Assembly (NCBI GenBank): GCA_049890195.1
Contig: JBMHBY010000009.1
Location: forward strand, 1 to 64,000
Reading direction: 5' to 3'
DNA length: 64,000 bases
DNA from: JAYQKL01 sp049890195
Lineage (GTDB): Bacteria; Pseudomonadota; Alphaproteobacteria; RS24
Shown: one piece after another, positions 58,589 to 64,000 of the stretch
Layout of the letters: each line of letters opens with the position of its first letter
How positions within the stretch are numbered: position 1 is the first letter of the stretch
Made by a program: the position numbers and the translations under genes
Notes under the pieces: generated by a model
What the model was told of the DNA's origin: nothing
Seen by the model: the letters and a program-made list of their open reading frames with translations, nothing else
Database searches by the model: none

Positions 58589-59077
58589 TCAAAGCTGCTC
58601 CTGCAGAAAATCCAGATAACCCTGCAGGATGTAGGCGGCAGCCATTTTATCGACGGCTTCGGCGCGCTTGGCGCGGCTGGTGTCTGCCTCCAGCAGGGTG
58701 CGCGTGACGGCCATAGTGGACAGCCGTTCATCCCACAAAAGCACCGGCAGGTCATGACCACGGGCCTCCAGATTACGGATAAAGGCGCGGGTCGATTGAA
58801 CCCGCGGACCCTCCGACCCGTCCATGTTGAGCGGCAGGCCGACGACCAGAGCGCCAATATCCTGCGTCTTCATGATGGTCTCAAGCGCTGTGGCGTCCTG
58901 ACCAAACTTCTTGCGCTGGATGGTGTCCAGTGGGGTGGCGATGGACAGGGCCGTGTCCGACACAGCCAGCCCGATGGTTTTGTCGCCAAGATCCAAACCC
59001 AAAAGGCGTTGGTTTTTTCCCAGCAATGCGGGCAGGGTGGTTTTATCGTGAAGCAGGGCCATAGCCGCTTGTACCAT
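58589..59077 (-). CDS. ruvX: Holliday junction resolvase-like RuvX (YqgF)
   Basis: The RNase H-fold protein has LLGLDLGDKTIGLAVSDTAL near residue 25, VGLPLNMDGSEGPRVQ near 95, and LWDERLSTMAVTRTL near 125 with its conserved acidic residues. The family processes pre-16S rRNA ends and was first predicted as a resolvase. It is 162 residues from 59077 or 157 from a second ATG at 59062; neither has a clear ribosome binding site. It is divergent from gatC. Confidence 0.91.
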   Translation of the reverse strand: MVQAAMALLHDKTTLPALLGKNQRLLGLDLGDKTIGLAVSDTALSIATPLDTIQRKKFGQDATALETIMKTQDIGALVVGLPLNMDGSEGPRVQSTRAFIRNLEARGHDLPVLLWDERLSTMAVTRTLLEADTSRAKRAEAVDKMAAAYILQGYLDFLQEQL

Positions 59078-59114
59078 CCCGGCGTTTTTTTTGCATCACT
59101 TGTGTTGGCGTGTC

Positions 59115-59143
59115 TTGCACTGGGCCTGCGCCGGTGATAGGTT
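59115..59143 (+). promoter_or_regulatory. Candidate promoter of gatCAB
   Basis: TTGCAC (59115-59120) and TAGGTT (59138-59143) are spaced by 17 bases and lie about 55 bases before gatC. The -10 resembles that proposed for rpmG. Confidence 0.4.
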
Positions 59144-59197
59144 CCCCCCAACTGCCGCCAAGATTGCACAAAGACTGCAAAAACAGTGAGGAAACCC

Positions 59198-59485
59198 ATG
59201 TCTGTAGATGAGAAAACGGTGCGCCGTATTGCTGACCTGGCCCGCATTGCCGTGCCGGAAGATGAAGTGGCAAAACTGGCCGATGAATTGAATGCGATTT
59301 TGGGGTTTGTCGAGCAGCTCTCCGAAGTTGAGACCGAAGGTGTCCAGCCGATGACCAGCGTGGTGGAGCGCGACATCAAGCGGCGGGAGGATGTCGTCAG
59401 CGATGGCGGCTATGCGGCAAACATCGTCGCCAATGCGCCGGTGCAGGACGACAATTATTTCGCGGTTCCAAAGGTGGTGGAATAA
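59198..59485 (+). CDS. gatC: Aspartyl/glutamyl-tRNA amidotransferase subunit C
   Basis: The 95-residue protein MSVDEKTVRRIADLARIAVP, with LNAILGFVEQLSEVETEGVQ, matches GatC, the belt-like subunit that stabilises GatA-GatB. The ATG at 59198 follows GTGAGGAAACCC. An in-frame GTG four codons upstream overlaps that ribosome binding site and was rejected. gatA follows two bases after the stop. Confidence 0.96.
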   Translation: MSVDEKTVRRIADLARIAVPEDEVAKLADELNAILGFVEQLSEVETEGVQPMTSVVERDIKRREDVVSDGGYAANIVANAPVQDDNYFAVPKVVE

Positions 59486-59487
59486 TC

Positions 59488-60963
59488 ATGACGACACTGA
59501 CTGATTTGACACTGGCAGACGCCCGTGACGGGCTGCGCCGGGGCGACTTCACCGCAACCGAGCTGACACAGGCCCATCTTGACCGGATTGCAGCCAGCGA
59601 AAAACTCAATGCCGTGGTTTGCCAGACCAACGAAAAGGCAATGTCCATGGCCGCGGCCTCCGACGAACGGTTGCAAAACGGCACGGCGGGCAAGCTTGAA
59701 GGTCTGCCGATCGGGGTGAAAGACCTGTTCTGCACCGAAGGCGTGCGGGCCACAGCCTGCTCCAAGATTTTGGGTGATTTCACACCGCCTTATGAAAGCA
59801 CCGTCACGGCCAACCTTTGGGATGCCGGTGCCGTGCATCTGGCAAAACTCAATAATGACGAATTTGCCATGGGATCCTCCAATGAAACATCCCATTTCGG
59901 CCCCGCCATCAACCCTTGGAAACGCCAAGGGGACGACAGTCCGCTGGTGCCGGGCGGCTCATCGGGGGGGTCTTCATCAGCTGTGGCCGCGCAAATCGGT
60001 GTGGCGGCGACCGCAACAGACACCGGCGGATCGATCCGCCAGCCGGCGGCGTTCACCGGCACAGTCGGTCTGAAGCCGACCTATGGGCGGTGTTCACGCT
60101 GGGGCATTGTCGCCTTCGCCTCGTCACTTGACCAAGCCGGCCCGATTACGCGCACCGTTCAGGATGCGGCCATCATGCTGGAGGCCATGGCCGGACATGA
60201 TTTGAAGGACACCACATCGGTTGACAAGCCGGTGCCGGATTATGAAGCGGCCTTGACCGGTGACATTCGGGGGCTGCGCGTCGGTATTCCAAAGGAATAC
60301 AGGGTTGACGGCATGTCGGCCGAGATTGACGCCCTGTGGCAGCAGGGCATTGACTGGCTGAAACAGGCCGGGGCGGAGATTGTTGATGTCAGCCTGCCGC
60401 ACACCAAATATGCCCTGCCAGCCTATTACATCATTGCGCCGGCCGAGGCATCGTCCAATCTGGCGCGCTATGACGGTGTGCGCTACGGTGAGCGGGTTGA
60501 CGGTGAGGACATCGCCGACATGTACGCCAAGACGCGCGGTGCCGGATTCGGGTCGGAGGTGCGCCGGCGCATCATGATTGGTACCTATGTGCTGTCGGCC
60601 GGTTATTATGATGCTTATTACCGCAAGGCTTTGCAGGTGCGCCGCCTGATATCCGAGGATTTCAATAAAGCCTATGAGCAGTGCGACCTGCTGTTGACGC
60701 CGACAACCCCGTCTGCAGCTTTCGGGCTGGGTGAAAATCAGAATGATCCATTGGCCATGTATCTCAATGATGTGTTTACGGTGACGGTCAATCTGGCCGG
60801 TTTGCCGGGTATTTCGGTGCCCGCCGGTCTTGATGCTCAAGGGCTTCCTCTGGGCTTGCAGCTGGTCGGACAGGCGTTTGGTGAAGAGACCTTGTTGCGT
60901 GCGGCCGGTGTGCTGGAGCAGGCGGCCGGGTTTACGGCAAAGCCGCAGGAATGGTGGGTGTGA
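59488..60963 (+). CDS. gatA: Aspartyl/glutamyl-tRNA amidotransferase subunit A
   Basis: The 491-residue amidase releases ammonia from glutamine for GatB. The Ser-cisSer-Lys triad is visible: Lys78 (GVKDLF), the GGSSGGSSSA loop near 157-165 and Ser182 in TDTGGSIRQP. It forms the second gene of gatC-gatA-gatB and its stop precedes gatB by one base. The GatCAB enzyme converts Glu-tRNA(Gln) or Asp-tRNA(Asn), so this organism probably lacks GlnRS or AsnRS, which is inference. Confidence 0.97.
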   Translation: MTTLTDLTLADARDGLRRGDFTATELTQAHLDRIAASEKLNAVVCQTNEKAMSMAAASDERLQNGTAGKLEGLPIGVKDLFCTEGVRATACSKILGDFTPPYESTVTANLWDAGAVHLAKLNNDEFAMGSSNETSHFGPAINPWKRQGDDSPLVPGGSSGGSSSAVAAQIGVAATATDTGGSIRQPAAFTGTVGLKPTYGRCSRWGIVAFASSLDQAGPITRTVQDAAIMLEAMAGHDLKDTTSVDKPVPDYEAALTGDIRGLRVGIPKEYRVDGMSAEIDALWQQGIDWLKQAGAEIVDVSLPHTKYALPAYYIIAPAEASSNLARYDGVRYGERVDGEDIADMYAKTRGAGFGSEVRRRIMIGTYVLSAGYYDAYYRKALQVRRLISEDFNKAYEQCDLLLTPTTPSAAFGLGENQNDPLAMYLNDVFTVTVNLAGLPGISVPAGLDAQGLPLGLQLVGQAFGEETLLRAAGVLEQAAGFTAKPQEWWV

Positions 60964-60964
60964 G

Positions 60965-62437
60965 ATGGCGGAAAACAAATTGATTTCAGGCGCGACTGGA
61001 GACTGGGAGATTGTTCTGGGTCTGGAGGTTCATGCGCAGGTGACGTCACAGGCCAAGCTGTTTTCCGGATCCTCAACGGAATACGGGGCCGAACCGAACG
61101 CGCAGGTTAGTTTTGTCGATGCCGCCATGCCGGGCATGTTGCCGGTCATCAACTGGAAATGCGTTGAGCAGGCCGTTCGCACCGGTTTGGGCCTGAAAGC
61201 CGAAATCAACACGTTTTCCGTATTTGACCGGAAAAACTATTTTTATCCGGATTTGCCGCAAGGCTATCAGATTTCACAATTCCAGCAGCCGATTGTCGGC
61301 GAGGGTGAGATTGTCATTGAACTGGATGACGGCGAAACCAAAACGGTCGGCATTGAGCGCCTGCACCTGGAGCAGGATGCCGGCAAATCCATGCATGACC
61401 AGCACCCGGAGATGAGTTTTGTTGATTTGAACCGCTCCGGTGTGGCGTTGATGGAGATTGTCTCCAAGCCGGACATGCGTTCCGCCGCCGAAGCGCAGGC
61501 TTATGTAAAGAAGCTGCGGGCCATCCTGCGCTATCTTGGGACCTGTGACGGCAATATGGAAAAAGGCAGCATGCGGGCTGATGTCAATGTTTCCGTCCGC
61601 AGGCCCGGTGAGGACCTTGGAACACGGTGCGAAATCAAGAACGTCAACTCGATCCGGTTCATTGGCCAGGCGATTGAATATGAGGCGCGCCGCCAGATTG
61701 CCCTGATTGAGGATGGTGGCACGGTTGACCAGGAAACCCGCCTGTTTGACCCGAACAAAGGTGAGACACGTTCCATGCGTTCCAAGGAGGAGGCGCATGA
61801 CTACCGCTACTTCCCTGATCCTGATTTGCTGCCTCTGACGTTTTCAGATGCTTTTGTTGATGAGATCAGGGCAACCCTGCCGGAGCTGCCCGATGAAAAA
61901 AAGCAGCGTTTCATGGCTGATTATGGCCTGAAGGAATATGACGCAGGTGTGTTGGTGTCCGAGCTGGACAATGCAGACTTTTTTGAGGCTGTCGCCAAGG
62001 GGCGTGATGCCAAGGCGGCGGCCAATATGGTCATCGGCTCGGTGTTTGCCGGTCTCAACAAAGTCAACAAATCCATCAGCGAGTCCCCTGTCAGTGCGTC
62101 CCAGGTCGGCGAACTGGTCGATTTGATCGCCGACAACACCATTTCCGGGCGGATCGCCAAGGATGTGTTTGAGATGATGTTCTTTGAAGGCGAGGACCAG
62201 GGTAAAGATCCGTCTGTGCTGGTTGAGGAGAAGGGCCTGAAGCAGGTCACGGATACCGGTGCGATTGAGGCGGCCGTGGATGAAGTGATCGCCGCCAATC
62301 CGGACAAGGTTGAACAGGCCAGGGAAAAGCCGAAAATGGCGGGCTGGTTTGTCGGTCAAGTCATGCAGGCGACCGGCGGCAAAGCCAATCCGCAGGCCGT
62401 GAACCAGTTGGTCATGCAAAAACTCGGCCTCGATTGA
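60965..62437 (+). CDS. gatB: Aspartyl/glutamyl-tRNA amidotransferase subunit B
   Basis: The 490-residue subunit binds tRNA and activates the mischarged residue. WEIVLGLEVHAQVTSQAKLF at residues 14-33, PDLPQGYQISQFQQPI near 95, and VNSIRFIGQAIEYEARRQ identify it, with a C-terminal YqeY-like tail domain. The start at 60965 (MAENKLISG) lies one base after gatA. A longer frame overlapping gatA has no similarity. No clear terminator follows. Confidence 0.97.
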   Translation: MAENKLISGATGDWEIVLGLEVHAQVTSQAKLFSGSSTEYGAEPNAQVSFVDAAMPGMLPVINWKCVEQAVRTGLGLKAEINTFSVFDRKNYFYPDLPQGYQISQFQQPIVGEGEIVIELDDGETKTVGIERLHLEQDAGKSMHDQHPEMSFVDLNRSGVALMEIVSKPDMRSAAEAQAYVKKLRAILRYLGTCDGNMEKGSMRADVNVSVRRPGEDLGTRCEIKNVNSIRFIGQAIEYEARRQIALIEDGGTVDQETRLFDPNKGETRSMRSKEEAHDYRYFPDPDLLPLTFSDAFVDEIRATLPELPDEKKQRFMADYGLKEYDAGVLVSELDNADFFEAVAKGRDAKAAANMVIGSVFAGLNKVNKSISESPVSASQVGELVDLIADNTISGRIAKDVFEMMFFEGEDQGKDPSVLVEEKGLKQVTDTGAIEAAVDEVIAANPDKVEQAREKPKMAGWFVGQVMQATGGKANPQAVNQLVMQKLGLD

Positions 62438-62489
62438 TGATATCTTTTTTATGCCACATCTGGTTATCTTTTTTGTTTTTGGATTTTTA

Positions 62490-62505
62490 AGCTTGCTCGC
62501 AAGCT
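62490..62505. repeat. Perfect inverted repeat before the aldehyde dehydrogenase gene
   Basis: AGCTTGC-TC-GCAAGCT is a 16-base perfect inverted repeat, 51 bases before the ATG at 62557. There is no T-tract after it on the plus strand, so it looks more like an operator than a terminator of gatB. It follows a T-rich stretch (62465-62488). Confidence 0.5.
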
Positions 62506-62556
62506 GTATCGTTGGCTAGTTTATACAAACGCAAAATTCCGGGGGGAGGAACTGCC

Positions 62557-64000
62557 ATGTCAGAAGCGACAAACAAAATTAAGCTGAAGAAAAGCCTGAA
62601 GGATACGCCCGTATCCACCATGAAGCGGATTGTCGCCGCGCAAAAGAAAGCGCATCTTGATGAGGGGCCGGCATCTGTTTCAACTCGCATCGACCGCATG
62701 GACCGCTGCATCACCCTTTTGAAGGAAAATGATGGGCTGATCACCGAAGCCATTAATGCCGATTTCGGGAACCGGCCGATTCATTTGTCCATGATGGCGG
62801 ATGTTGCCTCTCCGATTATGGATATGCAAAACGCCAAAAAGAATGTCGGCAAGTGGATGCGGACGGAAAAACGCAAAACCAACTTCCCGTTCAACCTGCT
62901 TGGCGCGCGCTCGAAAGTCGAATACCAGCCTTTGGGTTGCGTCGGCAACATCGTCCCCTGGAATTTTCCGGTCGGCCTGACATTTGCCCCGTTGGCGAGT
63001 ATTTTCGCCGCCGGCAACCGGTCGGTCGTCAAGCCGTCTGAATTCACCCCACACACCTCAAACCTGTTGAAGGCGCTGGTGGAGGAATATTTCGACGAAA
63101 CCGAACTGGCGGTTGTCACGGGTGGCCCAAAGGTCGGCGCGGCGTTTGCCAAGCTGCCTTTTGACCATCTGCTGTTTACCGGCGGCACCGCCATTGCGCC
63201 GCATATTCTGAGCGCCGCCTCTGAGGGCATTGTTCCCGTCACGCTGGAACTGGGCGGCAAATCCCCGGTGATTGTCTCCGATACGGCTGATTTTGAATTG
63301 GCCGCCAAGCGGATTATGAACGGTAAGATGATGAATGCCGGACAGATCTGCCTGGCACCTGACTACATCATGGTCTCCAAGGACCGTCATGACGAGCTGG
63401 TCGACGGACTGCAAAAAGCCGCCAAAGACATGTACCCGACCTTGAAAGACAATCCTGACTATACCTCAGTGATCAATGAACGTCACTATGACCGGATTAA
63501 CGGCTACATCAAGGACGCCGCCCGCAAGGACGGTGAAATTGTGGAAATCAACCCTGCGGACGAGGATTTCCGCCAGCAGGAGCATTATAAGATTCCGCCG
63601 ACATTAATTCTGAAACCGTCCGACCGGATGAAGGTGATGCAGGAGGAAATCTTTGGCCCGGTTCTGCCGATCAAAACCTATGACAGCGTTCAAGAGGCCA
63701 TCACTTATGTGAATGAGCGTCCACATCCGCTGGCCGTCTATTATTTCGGTCAGGACAAGGAGCAGGAAAACCGCGTCGTTTCTCAGACGACCTCAGGCGG
63801 GGTTTGCGTCAATGACGTCCTCAGCCATATTCAGCAGGAAGATCTGCCTTTTGGCGGCGTCGGGCCAAGTGGCACCGGTGCCTATTACGGGTTTGACGGG
63901 TTCAAAAATTTCAGCCACGCCAAGGCGGTTTACCGGCAGACCAAAAATGATACGGTCACGTCCATGCTGCGGCCGCCTTATGGGGACAAAATAATCAATC
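62557..64000 (+). CDS. Coniferyl-type aldehyde dehydrogenase (partial, runs off window)
   Basis: The frame is open to the window edge, 481 codons so far. It has VGNIVPWNFPVGLTFAPLAS near residue 130, LELGGKSPVIVS near 230 with Glu, NAGQICLAPDYIMVS with the catalytic Cys near 264, and EEIFGPVLPI. This short-chain class III-like group includes coniferyl aldehyde dehydrogenase CalB. GGGGGGAGGA precedes the ATG at 62557. The aldehyde substrate is not fixed by sequence. Confidence 0.9.
   Translation, partial: MSEATNKIKLKKSLKDTPVSTMKRIVAAQKKAHLDEGPASVSTRIDRMDRCITLLKENDGLITEAINADFGNRPIHLSMMADVASPIMDMQNAKKNVGKWMRTEKRKTNFPFNLLGARSKVEYQPLGCVGNIVPWNFPVGLTFAPLASIFAAGNRSVVKPSEFTPHTSNLLKALVEEYFDETELAVVTGGPKVGAAFAKLPFDHLLFTGGTAIAPHILSAASEGIVPVTLELGGKSPVIVSDTADFELAAKRIMNGKMMNAGQICLAPDYIMVSKDRHDELVDGLQKAAKDMYPTLKDNPDYTSVINERHYDRINGYIKDAARKDGEIVEINPADEDFRQQEHYKIPPTLILKPSDRMKVMQEEIFGPVLPIKTYDSVQEAITYVNERPHPLAVYYFGQDKEQENRVVSQTTSGGVCVNDVLSHIQQEDLPFGGVGPSGTGAYYGFDGFKNFSHAKAVYRQTKNDTVTSMLRPPYGDKIIN

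Noticed and set aside
57490..58857. Longer pyrB start
   Set aside because: The extra residues show no family similarity and cover the ruvX 3' end.
1..64000. CRISPR arrays, insertion sequences, prophage or toxin-antitoxin genes
   Set aside because: No spaced direct repeats, transposase motifs, integrase or phage structural genes were seen anywhere in the window.

Overview
This window is a gene-dense chromosomal segment from an alphaproteobacterium. The evidence is gene order and family content. The S10-spc region (tuf to secY) is followed directly by adk, then rpsM-rpsK-rpoA-rplQ, with no rpmJ between secY and rpsM and no rpsD before rpoA. There is also a MipZ division-site ATPase, an ATP12 chaperone, DUF1489 and DUF3572 proteins, a pccB/pccA pair, a GatCAB amidotransferase and the pyrB-pyrC'-plsY-dprA-topA-rnr string, all typical of Alphaproteobacteria. 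The order within the class cannot be fixed from this sequence. There are no insertion sequences, phage genes, CRISPR arrays or rRNA genes. No stretch over 300 bases lacks a gene; the longest gap is about 204 bases (54205-54408).

Layout. 1-14037 (+): end of tuf and an uninterrupted ribosomal protein, secY, adk and rpoA block. A clear promoter before rpsM (11638-11665) and an intrinsic terminator after rplQ delimit the alpha operon. 14071-21501 (+): a periplasmic Deg/HtrA protease whose signal peptide is encoded across that terminator, a pseudouridine synthase, a HAD phosphatase, an ATP12 chaperone and propionyl-CoA carboxylase. 21505-23772: lipB (-), a siroheme-type dehydrogenase and an iron-sulfur APS reductase (+), and tRNA-Leu(GAG). 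23799-29146 (-): an accessory cluster of aldehyde dehydrogenase, TauD-type dioxygenase, class I amidotransferase, SDR and sulfotransferase-like protein, with a perfect 17-bp palindrome over its likely promoter. 29330-38311: an AGCS symporter, FkbM methyltransferase, thiolase, two small unknowns, MgtE, a kelch protein, DUF1489, PanC and an SDR.

38438-49270: mipZ, a D,D-carboxypeptidase with a SPOR domain, clpS-clpA, a HIT/GNAT/RidA operon, dinB with an N-terminal cysteine ribbon, an unassigned HAD protein, DUF3572, rpmG, a Nudix hydrolase and DUF983. 49281-58485 (-): rnr, topA, dprA, plsY, a catalytically degenerate pyrC and pyrB. 58589-62437: ruvX (-) diverging from gatC-gatA-gatB (+). The window ends inside a coniferyl-type aldehyde dehydrogenase.

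Most of the window is core housekeeping: translation and its export and transcription partners, proteolysis (Deg, ClpAP/ClpS), cell division placement, DNA maintenance and uptake, pyrimidine synthesis and tRNA-dependent amidation. The least explained parts are the 23.8-29.1 kb catabolic-looking cluster, the terminator/signal-peptide overlap at 14.1 kb, and several perfect inverted repeats in intergenic regions with no regulator gene nearby.
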